Source: Fen-178 sp049516835 (GTDB lineage: Bacteria > Acidobacteriota > Terriglobia > Bryobacterales > Bryobacteraceae). Taken from it: a stretch of 25,816 bases of DNA. Positions within the stretch are counted from its first letter, which is position 1. The number at the start of each line of letters is the position of its first letter. Both the position numbers and the translations under genes were made by a program. Under the pieces are notes generated by a model. It made no database searches. It was not told the origin of the DNA and worked only from the letters and a program-made list of their open reading frames with translations. Shown here one piece after another: positions 18,296-25,816 of the stretch. Location of the stretch: positions 1 through 25,816 of the forward strand of contig JBEKSR010000072.1 of the NCBI GenBank assembly GCA_049516835.1, written 5' to 3'.

Positions 18296-20716
18296 ATGCC
18301 GCTGTGGAATGACACTCGTTTCGCCCTTCGCCAGCTTCGAAAGAGTCCGGCCTTCACACTCGTGGTGCTGGCCACGCTGGGACTCTCGATCGGCGCTAAC
18401 ACCGCCATCTACAGCGTGCTGGACGCCGTCCTGCTGCGCCCGGCGCCGTACCCTGAGCTGGACCGCCTGGCGCTGGTGCACACCCACTGGCGTCAGAACG
18501 GCAAGGAAGGCGAGGAAGAAAGCCAGACCGGAGCACTGTTCGAGGGTGTCCGCGATGGCTCGCGCGCTCTGGATGTAGCGGCGTTCGGGGGAGACAGCGG
18601 CGTCAACTTCGCGGCCCAAGGACATCTCGAATATGTGCGGCAACAGCGCGTTTCCGCCGGATTCTTCCGTGTTTTGGGGATCGCGCCGCAGATGGGACGG
18701 GAGTTCAGCCGCGCTGAGGATACCGCGGGCGGCCCGGCGGTCGCGGTTCTGAGCTACGAGTTCTGGCAGCGGGCGTTGGGCGGAGACACCTCGGCGCTGG
18801 GGCGGGCCATCGCGCTGCGCGGCGAGCCGTATACCGTGGTGGGGATCATGCCGCGCGGCTTCCGCACCAGCGCTCCGGTGGACTTGTGGACTCCCTTACG
18901 GCCCTCGCGCACCGGGGAAGGATCGGGACAGAATTATGGCGTAATCGCGCGCGTGAAACCGGGCTTCTCGTGGGCCGCGGCCGCCGATGAGCTGAAGGCG
19001 CTCAGCCCCGGGATTGCGGAACAAGCGCATGTTGCGAGAGATTCCACCATCGAGCAGCGCGTGGTTCCTTTCCAGAGCGGATCCACCACGGGGATGCGCA
19101 GCGAATTGCTGCTCACCTGGGCCGCTGTCCTGATGGTGCTGCTGATCGGCTGCGTGAACATCGCCGGGCTTCTGCTGGCGCGGGCGGGCGGGCGCGGCCG
19201 CGAGATTGCCACGCGCATGGCGCTGGGCGGCAGCCGCGCGGCCATCGTGCGCCAACTCCTGATGGAGAGCCTGCTGCTGGCGCTGGGCGGAGGCGTGGTA
19301 GGGGTGGGGATCGGCGCATTCGCCATCGATTGGCTGAAGCGCCTGGGGGCCAAAGACTTCGAGCTGTGGCATCCGATCGAGCTGGATGCGCGGGTCCTGG
19401 CCGCCATGCTGGGGATTGCGGCGCTCACCAGCCTCTTTTTCGGACTGGCGCCCGCGCTTCAAACCACCCGCCTGGATATCCGTTCGGTGCTGATGGAGGC
19501 GGGGCGGAGTGTGGCCGGCGGGCGGCGCCGCTGGTGGGGAAACGCGCTGGTGGCGGCCGAAGTGGCGCTGAGTCTGGTTCTTCTGGTCGGCGCGGGGCTG
19601 ATGTTGAGAACGCTCAGCTATCTCGACGGACTCAATCCGGGCTTCGACACGCGAAACGTCATCAGCGCCGAGGTTTCGTTGCAGGACGCCCGCTACAAGA
19701 CCAGCGCCGCCGTCAACCGGCTGTACACCGAGAGCCTGGAGCGGATCCGCCACATCCCCGGCGTGCAATCGGCGGCGGTGGCGCTGACTCTGCCCTACGA
19801 ACGGCCGCTCAACGACGGGTTCCGGATATTGGATGGCGACGATCCCGCGGTGCACATGACCGAGGAGGTATATGTCACACCGGGCTACTTCGAAACTATG
19901 CGAATCCCCGTTCTCCGCGGCCGCGGGCTCCTGGATTCGGACACGCCGGCGAGCGCCAAGGTGGTGGTGGTGAGCGAGTCTTTCGCCGTGGAGTATTTCC
20001 ACGGCACCGAGGCCGTGGGGCATCATTTGTCGAGCGGGGAGATCGTCGGAGTGGTAGGCGATGTGCAGCAGCACTCCGGGCTTTACAGCAATCACGGCCC
20101 GATTTCGATGGAACCCACCCTCTACCTTCCGGTTTCCCAGACCCCGGATAAGTACCTTCAAGTGATCCATACGTGGTTTTCGCCGAAGTGGGTGATTCGG
20201 GCGAGCGGCCCGATCGGCAGCCTGGCGGCACAGATCCAGCGCGCCGTGGCCGGCGTCGATTCGCAGCTTCCCATCGCCAGCTTTCAGACCATCGACGATT
20301 TGCAGGCGCACGTTACCAGCGGCCAACGGTACCGCGCCGCGCTATTTTCCATCTTCGCGGGGCTGGCCCTGCTGCTGGCGGCCGTCGGGATATACGGTTT
20401 GATCTCGCAATCCATCACGCAGCGGACGCACGAACTGGGCGTGCGCATGGCGCTGGGGGCCAGCGCCCGACAGACGATGGCGAGCGTGATGAAGCCGGGG
20501 ATTCTGCTGGCGCTGATTGGCACAGGCGCGGGATACGCGCTGTCGCTGGCGGCCGTCCGGTTTCTGGAACATCTGCTGTGGGGCGTGCGGCCGGCCGATC
20601 CGATCGCGTTCGCGGCGGCGGCGGCGATTCTGCTGCTGGTGGCGGCTCTGGCGAGCCTGGCGCCGGCTCTGCGCATTTTGCGGCTGGACCCGGCGCAGAC
20701 GCTAAGAAACGAGTAG
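18296..20716 (+). CDS. MacB/FtsX-like two-module ABC permease (acidobacterial orphan permease, ADOP)
   Basis: 806 residues from the ATG at 18296 (MPLWNDTRFALRQLRKSPAF, the usual opening of this family). Two copies of the MacB-type module occur in tandem: a transmembrane helix (about 20-45), a periplasmic MacB_PCD domain (about 50-245), three helices of an FtsX domain (about 270-395), then a second helix (about 415-440), a second periplasmic domain (about 445-660) and a final three-helix FtsX domain (about 680-800) with the repeated motif ELGVRMALGAS, parallel to EIATRMALGGS in the first. There is no ATPase subunit gene nearby, which defines the 'orphan' type. MacB-like proteins couple cytoplasmic ATP use to work in the periplasm; what these orphans do is unknown. 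A consensus sigma-54 promoter sits just upstream. Confidence 0.92.
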   Translation: MPLWNDTRFALRQLRKSPAFTLVVLATLGLSIGANTAIYSVLDAVLLRPAPYPELDRLALVHTHWRQNGKEGEEESQTGALFEGVRDGSRALDVAAFGGDSGVNFAAQGHLEYVRQQRVSAGFFRVLGIAPQMGREFSRAEDTAGGPAVAVLSYEFWQRALGGDTSALGRAIALRGEPYTVVGIMPRGFRTSAPVDLWTPLRPSRTGEGSGQNYGVIARVKPGFSWAAAADELKALSPGIAEQAHVARDSTIEQRVVPFQSGSTTGMRSELLLTWAAVLMVLLIGCVNIAGLLLARAGGRGREIATRMALGGSRAAIVRQLLMESLLLALGGGVVGVGIGAFAIDWLKRLGAKDFELWHPIELDARVLAAMLGIAALTSLFFGLAPALQTTRLDIRSVLMEAGRSVAGGRRRWWGNALVAAEVALSLVLLVGAGLMLRTLSYLDGLNPGFDTRNVISAEVSLQDARYKTSAAVNRLYTESLERIRHIPGVQSAAVALTLPYERPLNDGFRILDGDDPAVHMTEEVYVTPGYFETMRIPVLRGRGLLDSDTPASAKVVVVSESFAVEYFHGTEAVGHHLSSGEIVGVVGDVQQHSGLYSNHGPISMEPTLYLPVSQTPDKYLQVIHTWFSPKWVIRASGPIGSLAAQIQRAVAGVDSQLPIASFQTIDDLQAHVTSGQRYRAALFSIFAGLALLLAAVGIYGLISQSITQRTHELGVRMALGASARQTMASVMKPGILLALIGTGAGYALSLAAVRFLEHLLWGVRPADPIAFAAAAAILLLVAALASLAPALRILRLDPAQTLRNE

Positions 20717-20919
20717 GGGGCGGGCGATAGAGATTTACCGCCGAGGCGCTGAGGCTCTGAGTAAGACAAGGGCAATCGGGAGCACTTGTGTGTTGGGGAT
20801 GACGTGTCCTCCCCGGATTGGCGCGCTGAGGAAGCGGAGAAGATGAGGCCGAGGGGCGGAAATTGGGGACTTTGGCGGCTGGGGAAACGTTACGAGCGGA
20901 ACTGGCCGGTCTTTCCGGA
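20717..20919. other. Intergenic stretch after the permease
   Basis: No gene-like frame is seen. The segment near 20735-20760 (TTTACCGCCGAGGCGCTGAG) resembles short interspersed sequences I associate with GC-rich intergenic DNA of this group, but only one copy is present in the window, so this cannot be shown from the sequence. No terminator hairpin with a T-run was found. Confidence 0.3.
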
Positions 20920-21228
20920 TTACTGGCTTGCGGATTCCAGATCGAGTGCGAATGCCAATGCGCTCTTCAGCTTTGTCATCACGTCTCTTGGAAGTCTGCC
21001 GAGTTTTGGCTCCAGCCGTACAGTCGGTATGGAGGCAAGTCCTTGAACTTTGGCTACCGAGTCCCGGTCAAGAAATGGAAATCGCGGTAGGGGTACTTCG
21101 TGCGGGCTGAGGGGCCAACCAAGCGTCATCCCCCGGGGAACGTCCCGCTTCACCCGCCAGCGAGACAGATCCGCGACTTGGCGACAAACCGTCAACGTGG
21201 ATGGGATAATTGTGAACACTTCGAAGTC
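20920..21228 (-). pseudogene. MazF/PemK-type toxin fragment, N-terminus missing
   Basis: The minus-strand frame starts to look like protein at DFEVFTIIPSTLTV, which matches the middle strand of one PemK/MazF subgroup (…FTIIPHT.T…), and ends with PFLDRDSVAKVQGLASIP and RLEPKLGRLPRDVMTKLKSA, the typical C-terminal part (…PFL…VQG..T.P…L.R.LG.L). The N-terminal block with the RGEVWLVDLG…RP motif is absent: upstream residues are not toxin-like, and the regulator gene ends at 21276. No antitoxin is adjacent. This is best read as a truncated relic, unlike the intact MazF at 10129-10464. A short functional protein from an internal start is unlikely. Confidence 0.5.
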
Positions 21229-21275
21229 TGGGATCTGCCTGGCGCAGGCACACGCATGATCTCTTTTTATGCCAG

Positions 21276-23027
21276 CTACGGCGGAACGATCCCCACGCGA
21301 TGGACGAGATCGGTAAAGCGCGGATCCGAGCGAAGGGGATCGAGTCCGGGAGCCCCCGGGAGCCAGAACAGGTAACCATCCCGGAGCCGGTAAGCCGTTT
21401 CGAGCCAATCGAACGCCGCGTCAATATCGCCGAGTCCCGCGTAGATTGTCGCGAAGGCGATCGGCGGGGCCTGACCTCGAGTGCGGAGCTGATCGAGTTC
21501 CTGGAGAAGGCGCTTGGCTTCGTCTTTTCGGCCGAGCCGGCCATAAACATGTCCCAGGTAGGAGAGTGATAAGGCTTCGCGCGAATGGCTGAGAGCTTTC
21601 TCGAAGACGGCAACCGCTTCCTCAGCCCGGCCCTGATACCATTGAGACCACCCGAGTACGAAATAAGGCTGAAGGGAATCCGGGAATAGTTCGATGGTTC
21701 GCCTGGCTTGCGCCTCCGCCCGCGCGTGCTGGCCCGTATGGAAAAACATCCAGGCGGCATACTGGTTCGGGAGGAGCGACGCGGGATTGAGCTTCAGCGT
21801 GTACTGAACCTCTGCAATCGATTCAGAATGCCGGCCCACAAAACACAGAAGCGTCCCATAGAACGAGTGCGCGTCCGTGTCGCTGGGGCTCAGTTCAATG
21901 GCGCGCCGAACCTCCCGCATGGCATCGTCCAGGTCCCAATGGAGCAGCAGGTTCATCCAGGCGAGGACCACATGGGCCGTGCTAATGCTGTCGTCTATGG
22001 CAAGAGCCTGCAATGCCATCTGCTTCGCGCTTGGGTACACCTCGCGGATGGGAGCGTGCCCCCAGTAACCCAGGCAGAACAAGCATGCGCCATGCAGGGC
22101 GAGCCCGAGCGCGAAATCCGGCGCCTCGACGGTGATCTCCCGTAAGTACTGGAGCGCCTTCCCGAGCCCTTCCGCGCTCATCTTGTCGAACTCAATGCGG
22201 GCTTTCAGATAGGCCTCAACAATTTGCGGCGCGGGGTGCCCAATGGGCCCCGTGCCCTTTGGGCCTGCCGCAACCGGGGCCGGCTTCACGGCGCCGGCGG
22301 ACCTCAACGCCTCGGCCACGCATGCGGCAATCGCCCGCGCCGCCTCACGCTGCGTCGTCAATACGGCGGACATGTCGCAGTCGTAGCTCTGGGCCCATGC
22401 GTGACGCTCGGGCTCCATCAGGATCAACTGCGCCGTCAGGCGAACGCGATTGCCCTCATGCAACGCGGCTCCTTCCACAACGCCATCCACTCCTAGGTCG
22501 CGGGCGATCTCATCCAGCTTCCGCCTGCTCCCTCTCAGATGGAGTACGGATTGGCGTGAGATCACTCGCACTGCCGGGATGCGGGCAAGTTCCGTTATGA
22601 GCGCATCGGTCACGCCATCGGCGAAATAATCTCTGGCAGGATCGCTATTCAGGTTGGCAAAAGGCAGAACGGCCAGCATGGGCTGCGCGAACGGCCGCTG
22701 CCGCTTAATCGGCGCGATGAAGCGGTAGCCTCGGCGGGGAAGCGTCTCGATGTACCGGGGGGCGTGCGCCTGATCGCAGAGAACGGAGCGGATGCGGTTC
22801 ACAGAATAATCGATCCCGATGTCATAATCCACGAACGTGGACTCTCCCCACAGCCGGCGGCGTATTTCCTCCCTGCTGACTAGTCTGCCTGCCTCACTGA
22901 CCAGAAGGCACAGAACGCTGGCGGCCTGCGGCTGAAGCTTCAGGACGGTGCCGGACCTCCACAACTCACCGGTCCCCAGGTCAAGCTCAAACGTACCAAA
23001 GGTAACCCGGCCGGAAATCGCAGGCAT
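21276..23027 (-). CDS. Winged-helix (CadC/OmpR-type) regulator with TolB-like and TPR domains
   Basis: 583 residues from the ATG at 23027; a longer open frame to 23111 would include the promoter. Residues about 8-107 form an OmpR/CadC-type winged helix (FGTFELDLGTGELWRSGTVL, then RIRSVLCD and the wing YIETLPRRGYRFIAP). Residues about 115-245 are a TolB_N/FlgO-like domain (LAVLPFANLNSD, YFADGVTDALITELARIPAV, DGVVEGAALHEGNRVRLTAQ). The remainder is tetratricopeptide repeats (about 270-570, e.g. AIELSPSDTDAHSFYGTLLC, FEKALSHSREALSLSYLGHV). Unlike CadC there is no clear membrane helix between the DNA-binding and sensor parts, so it is probably cytoplasmic. Such proteins are common in Acidobacteriota and their targets are mostly unknown. 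The divergent secreted-protein gene at 23177 is a natural candidate target. Confidence 0.9.
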   Translation of the reverse strand: MPAISGRVTFGTFELDLGTGELWRSGTVLKLQPQAASVLCLLVSEAGRLVSREEIRRRLWGESTFVDYDIGIDYSVNRIRSVLCDQAHAPRYIETLPRRGYRFIAPIKRQRPFAQPMLAVLPFANLNSDPARDYFADGVTDALITELARIPAVRVISRQSVLHLRGSRRKLDEIARDLGVDGVVEGAALHEGNRVRLTAQLILMEPERHAWAQSYDCDMSAVLTTQREAARAIAACVAEALRSAGAVKPAPVAAGPKGTGPIGHPAPQIVEAYLKARIEFDKMSAEGLGKALQYLREITVEAPDFALGLALHGACLFCLGYWGHAPIREVYPSAKQMALQALAIDDSISTAHVVLAWMNLLLHWDLDDAMREVRRAIELSPSDTDAHSFYGTLLCFVGRHSESIAEVQYTLKLNPASLLPNQYAAWMFFHTGQHARAEAQARRTIELFPDSLQPYFVLGWSQWYQGRAEEAVAVFEKALSHSREALSLSYLGHVYGRLGRKDEAKRLLQELDQLRTRGQAPPIAFATIYAGLGDIDAAFDWLETAYRLRDGYLFWLPGAPGLDPLRSDPRFTDLVHRVGIVPP

Positions 23028-23036
23028 GCGACCAGA

Positions 23037-23065
23037 ATTATAGACCCTCGACGCCGCAAGCTCAA
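23037..23065 (-). promoter_or_regulatory. Housekeeping promoter of the wHTH/TPR gene, near-leaderless
   Basis: On the minus strand, TTGAGC (23060-23065), a 17-bp spacer and a perfect TATAAT (23037-23042) form a near-consensus sigma-70-type promoter. The -10 ends only 9 bp before the ATG at 23027, so transcription would begin about 2-3 nt from the start codon. No Shine-Dalgarno is present, in agreement with a leaderless message. Confidence 0.75.
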
Positions 23066-23176
23066 TCTTTCCATCAGTTTGGACCCAAAGGAAGAACCAA
23101 GCCAGATCCAAGCCGTTATTTATGGCCGGGAGAACACCCCCGGCGTAATCTGGCCTGTGAAAGGAGCATATTCAAC

Positions 23177-24052
23177 ATGCGACACCATCAAACTTTCGCA
23201 CGCGTGGCAGCCCTGCTGCTTCCGCTTTGCAGTTCTTCCTTCGCGCAGTGGCGGTGTTCCTCGGACACAGTGCGCGGAACCTGGGCGTACCAGGGTCACG
23301 GCACGGTCATGATGAATGTCCCCGGCAACTCCAGTCCCGTACCGGTTCCATTTACCGGGCTGGGAATCGGGAAGATCGACTACCAGGGCCGCTACACCGT
23401 CCATGCAACGATGTCAGGCGGCGGACAGGTCCAGGACGTTGACTTTTCCGGTTCCATTCAAGTGAATCCGGACTGCACGGCAACGGCCACGTACACATCC
23501 GGCTCGGTGCAAGGCGCCGACCGGCTGATCATTCTCGACAACGGCAACGAGATGCGCTCGATGCCCACGAAGTTCCCCCTGGGTCCCTTTGCCGGCATGT
23601 TTTACTTTCGCCGCCTCGCATGGGCTGATGCGCAGTGCACCAGCGACATGGTTCGCGGTGCATACGCCGGGTGGCGCGAGGGGACCCTCATGATGCCGGT
23701 CTCCGGCCAGTCACAGCCTCTGTCCCTCCCGTTCTCGGCACTGGTCACATTTACGGTTCAGTCCGGTGGAACCGTCACTGCCGCGTCTACGGCATCAATG
23801 GGTGGTAGCATCGTCGATTTCGAAATGCCGAAGGCTTCGCTACAGGTGAATCCCGACTGCACCGCCACCCTGAACTGGAGTGGATACCCAAAAGGGTTCC
23901 CTGGCCAAACGTCCACAGGCACCCTCAAGTACATCGTGCTGAACTACGGCAACGAGTTGATCGGCATGGACACGCAAAGCTCCAGCGGTTCGTCGATCGT
24001 GATCGAGAGTGACAAGAGGATTTCCATGATGCCAATAGCTTCCGACCAGTAG
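23177..24052 (+). CDS. Secreted protein of unknown function with two tandem repeats
   Basis: 291 residues with a clear signal peptide (1-23, ending SSFAQ) and ribosome-binding site AAAGGAG 10 nt before the ATG. The mature protein is two diverged copies of one domain: about 27-130 (CSSDTVRGTWAYQGHGTVMM … SIQVNPDCTATATY … LIILDNGNEMRSM) and about 154-265 (CTSDMVRGAYAGWREGTLMM … SLQVNPDCTATLNW … YIVLNYGNELIGM). Each copy keeps two cysteines (27/100 and 154/228), likely one disulfide per domain, and has alternating hydrophobic residues typical of beta structure, suggesting a small beta-barrel or lipocalin-like fold. I do not recognise a named family. It diverges from the wHTH/TPR regulator. A hairpin lies just after the stop. 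Confidence 0.82.
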   Translation: MRHHQTFARVAALLLPLCSSSFAQWRCSSDTVRGTWAYQGHGTVMMNVPGNSSPVPVPFTGLGIGKIDYQGRYTVHATMSGGGQVQDVDFSGSIQVNPDCTATATYTSGSVQGADRLIILDNGNEMRSMPTKFPLGPFAGMFYFRRLAWADAQCTSDMVRGAYAGWREGTLMMPVSGQSQPLSLPFSALVTFTVQSGGTVTAASTASMGGSIVDFEMPKASLQVNPDCTATLNWSGYPKGFPGQTSTGTLKYIVLNYGNELIGMDTQSSSGSSIVIESDKRISMMPIASDQ

Positions 24053-24072
24053 ATCTGCGTCTGAGCGAATCG

Positions 24073-24107
24073 CGTGCGCCTGGCGGCCACGGGAAACCAG
24101 GCGCACG
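24073..24107 (+). terminator. Strong hairpin after the two-repeat secreted protein
   Basis: CGTGCGCCTGG (24073-24083) pairs perfectly with CCAGGCGCACG (24097-24107) around a 13-nt loop, starting 21 nt after the stop codon at 24052. The T-run of an intrinsic terminator is missing, so its efficiency is uncertain. Confidence 0.5.
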
Positions 24108-24236
24108 AATGGCCGGAATCCACTTGGCCGAGAAACGCCCGTTCCGGAGGACTGCGTGAGCCCGCCAATCTGGGTCACGCGGCTCATTCCCGCGCCGACC
24201 GGCTCCCGTTCTATAATCCTTCTAGGGCAGCTAGCG

Positions 24237-24464
24237 ATGGACGAAGTCCTGACGATCGCCGAGATTGAAGCGAAATTCGACTCCGAGTGGATACTGATCG
24301 AGGACCCATCGACTGATGAGGCCCTGGAAGTTCGCAGCGGAACCGTGCGCTGGCATGACAAGGATCGCGAGGAGGTCTACCGCCGAGCCGTCGAGACTCG
24401 TCCCAAACGGTTTGCAATCGTCTATACGGGCAAGATGCCTCGGGATACTGCGATCGCGTTGTGA
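24237..24464 (+). CDS. Small protein of unknown function, first gene of the retropepsin pair
   Basis: 75 residues from the ATG at 24237, chosen because it follows TATAAT (24212-24217) and an AGGG ribosome-binding site (24224-24227), and because protein-like sequence begins there; the frame is open from 24156. It starts with a helix-like TIAEIEAKFDSEWILIEDPS, then EVRSGTVRWHDKDREEVYRR and a basic stretch RPKRFAIVYTGKMP. It has no signal peptide, membrane helix or recognised domain; the phrase 'FDSEWILIEDP' suggests a small alpha/beta protein. Its stop overlaps the GTG start of the protease by 4 bp (GTGA), so the two are translationally coupled and probably work together, for example as substrate, chaperone or inhibitor. 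The function is not known. Confidence 0.72.
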   Translation: MDEVLTIAEIEAKFDSEWILIEDPSTDEALEVRSGTVRWHDKDREEVYRRAVETRPKRFAIVYTGKMPRDTAIAL

Positions 24465-24844
24465 GTTCTTCATTCAATCCGGGTCGCGGCCTCATCGTCA
24501 TCGGGGCGGAACTCGATGGGCCGAGCGGCAGCGCCATCCTGCGGTTGGCCCTCGATACCGGAGCCACCAGCACGTTGGTGAACGTCGCGATGCTGGTGGC
24601 CATAGGATACGACCCGGCGCTGGCCGCGGATCGGGTCCAGGTCACGACGGGAAGTGGAGTTGAGTTTGCCCCTCGCATCGAATTGAAGAGACTGGCCGCC
24701 CTTGGGCAGGAGCTCTTCGGATTTCCGGTGCTCGGACATACCTTACCGCCGAGCGCTGGAGTCGATGGGCTGCTGGGGTTGGACTTTTGTCGAGGATTGC
24801 GCCTGACAATCGATTTTCGCTCTGGTCAACTGCACCTTGCTTAG
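24461..24844 (+). CDS. Retropepsin-like aspartic protease
   Basis: 127 residues from a GTG that overlaps the preceding stop (GTGA). It has the half-size layout of retroviral-type aspartyl proteases that act as dimers: the catalytic motif LALDTGATSTLVN (Asp32-Thr-Gly), a flap-like middle (about 45-75), and the second conserved block GVDGLLGLDFCRGLRLTIDF (about 101-120), matching the 'GxLGxDxL' helix of the family. It has no signal peptide or anchor, so it should act in the cytoplasm unless exported by other means. Bacterial single-domain retropepsins are poorly characterised. The coupled small gene upstream is the best clue to its target. Sequence and spacing look normal, with no sign of decay. 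Confidence 0.82.
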   Translation: MSSSFNPGRGLIVIGAELDGPSGSAILRLALDTGATSTLVNVAMLVAIGYDPALAADRVQVTTGSGVEFAPRIELKRLAALGQELFGFPVLGHTLPPSAGVDGLLGLDFCRGLRLTIDFRSGQLHLA

Positions 24845-25018
24845 CTCTGCAATCCACTTGGCTGCCCAACCCACAGAGATGCCGTAGCCGGGCCCGGAAG
24901 TCCCCTCTCTTGGAGCCTACCATCCAATCAGAGAGCCTACGAAAACGCCCGTCGAGAGCGTTATTTTGATGCCCCTGGCCAAGCCGGGCTGCCGCGCCTG
25001 CGGGCTTAGGAACCAGCC

Positions 25019-25040
25019 GGGGCGAGGCTTGCCTCGCCCC
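25019..25040. repeat. Perfect GC hairpin at the 3' end of serA
   Basis: GGGGCGAGGC (25019-25028) and GCCTCGCCCC (25031-25040) are exact reverse complements with a 2-nt centre. The palindrome touches the serA stop codon (25040-25042). It could stop serA transcription, though no T-run follows, or be one of the short GC-rich palindromes scattered in such genomes. Confidence 0.55.
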
Positions 25041-25816
25041 TACGAGCGGAACTCCACCGAGCGGGCGAACTTCACGGCCGGGTTCGCGCGCAATTGCGCC
25101 AGCACGGATTCGGGCACCAGCTCGTCGGTGGAAACCAGTGCCACCGCCTCCAGCGGTTCACCGGGGGCCGGCGGGGCATCGCGCCGGCCCAGCGAGAAAT
25201 TCGCGATGTTGATTTTATTGCGGCCCAACACCGTTCCCACGTGGCCGATTACGCCGGGCACGTCCTGGTTCTTCATAAAGATCAGAAAGCCGGAAAGCGC
25301 GGCTTCGCAGTAGATGCCATCCACCTGGATGAGGCGCGGCTTTTCGAGGAGCACAACGCCTTCCACGGTGGTGACGCCGGAGTCGGTCTCCACCTCGAGG
25401 CGGATGGAATCGGTGTGGACGGAGCGCTTCTCGTGGGTCTCCGACACGTTCCACCCGCGGTGCTCGGCCATTTGCAGGGCGCTGACCAGGTTGGCCTTCC
25501 GCGTAGTGGAGCGGCTCAGCACGCCGGCCAGGCCGGCGTTGCGCAACAGGCTGGTGTTGCTGGCGGCGATCTTGCCGAAATAGACCAGCCGCACGGTGCG
25601 CGGGTTGCCGGTGGCGATGTGCGAGGCGAAAGCGCCGAGCCGCTCGGCCAGCGTTATGTAGGGACCCAGGGCGCGGTACTGCTCCGGGGAAAGCGAGGGC
25701 ATGTTGACGGCGTTGATGGCCACACCGTTCTTCAGGTATTCCACCACCTGCTCGGCAATGCGAACCCCCACGATCTCCTGCGCCTCCTCGGTGGACCCGC
25801 CGATGTGCGGCGTGGC
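25040..25816 (-). CDS. serA: D-3-phosphoglycerate dehydrogenase, C-terminal part (partial at window edge)
   Basis: 258 residues are visible, open to the right edge, and the stop is TAG at 25040. The first visible residues ATPHIGGSTEEAQ contain the catalytic His of the D-2-hydroxyacid dehydrogenase core. They are followed by the end of the NAD-binding domain (VGVRIAEQVVEYL), the intervening 'ASB' domain typical of long-form SerA (about 40-170, including LGAFASHIATGNPRTVRLVY) and a C-terminal ACT domain (about 175-258, FLIFMKNQDVPGVIGHVGTV) that binds serine for feedback control. The enzyme makes 3-phosphohydroxypyruvate, the first step of serine synthesis. The N-terminal half lies outside the window. 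Confidence 0.95.
   Translation of the reverse strand, partial: ATPHIGGSTEEAQEIVGVRIAEQVVEYLKNGVAINAVNMPSLSPEQYRALGPYITLAERLGAFASHIATGNPRTVRLVYFGKIAASNTSLLRNAGLAGVLSRSTTRKANLVSALQMAEHRGWNVSETHEKRSVHTDSIRLEVETDSGVTTVEGVVLLEKPRLIQVDGIYCEAALSGFLIFMKNQDVPGVIGHVGTVLGRNKINIANFSLGRRDAPPAPGEPLEAVALVSTDELVPESVLAQLRANPAVKFARSVEFRS

Noticed and set aside
20786..21110. Short plus-strand open frames after the permease
   Set aside because: No protein-like pattern or start signal; the minus strand here carries MazF-like sequence instead.

Overview
The window looks like a chromosomal segment of a GC-rich Acidobacteriota, most likely of the Solibacter/Bryobacterales type. That placement is inferred from gene content: large receptor-like outer-membrane proteins with an N-terminal carboxypeptidase-regulatory domain (1-171 and 3004-6504), a two-module MacB/FtsX-like 'orphan' permease (18296-20716), a winged-helix/TPR regulator (21276-23027) and a class II ribonucleotide reductase. 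No 16S or other phylogenetic marker is present.

Layout. 1-1633: end of a receptor-like gene and a convergent PhoPQ-related alpha/beta hydrolase. 1788-3003: a gene graveyard with a decayed HigB/HigA toxin-antitoxin pair, short inverted repeats and a possible beta-propeller remnant. 3004-8240: a full receptor-like gene and a membrane glycosyltransferase in the same direction, divergent from a secreted M20 metallopeptidase (8308-9705). 9735-14714: an inserted block bounded by two direct copies (about 157 bp, seven differences) of the 3' end of nrdJ. 14558-17386: nrdJ, with paired NrdR boxes upstream. 17571-20716: a degenerate receiver protein divergent from the permease, which has a consensus sigma-54 promoter. 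20920-23027: a MazF-like fragment and the wHTH/TPR regulator. 23177-24844: a secreted two-repeat protein of unknown function and a coupled pair ending in a retropepsin-like protease. 25040-25816: the C-terminal part of SerA.

The most interesting part is the island at the 3' end of nrdJ. It carries an intact DUF104-type antitoxin/MazF-type toxin pair and, convergent to it, a two-gene operon with a 4-bp overlap: an SMC/ABC-type ATPase with a long coiled coil, followed by a 644-residue protein whose C-terminal half is an aminoglycoside-phosphotransferase-like kinase with all the expected catalytic residues, behind a receiver-like alpha/beta domain. The operon looks more AT-rich than its surroundings. 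I do not recognise this ATPase-kinase pair as a named system; a role in defence or stress is inferred from architecture and context only. No integrase or transposase is visible, so the way the block moved is unknown.

Three regulatory sites can be read directly: two NrdR boxes 30 bp apart before nrdJ, a consensus -24/-12 promoter 3 nt from the permease start, and a TTGAGC-N17-TATAAT promoter almost touching the start codon of the wHTH/TPR regulator. The last two predict nearly leaderless transcripts.
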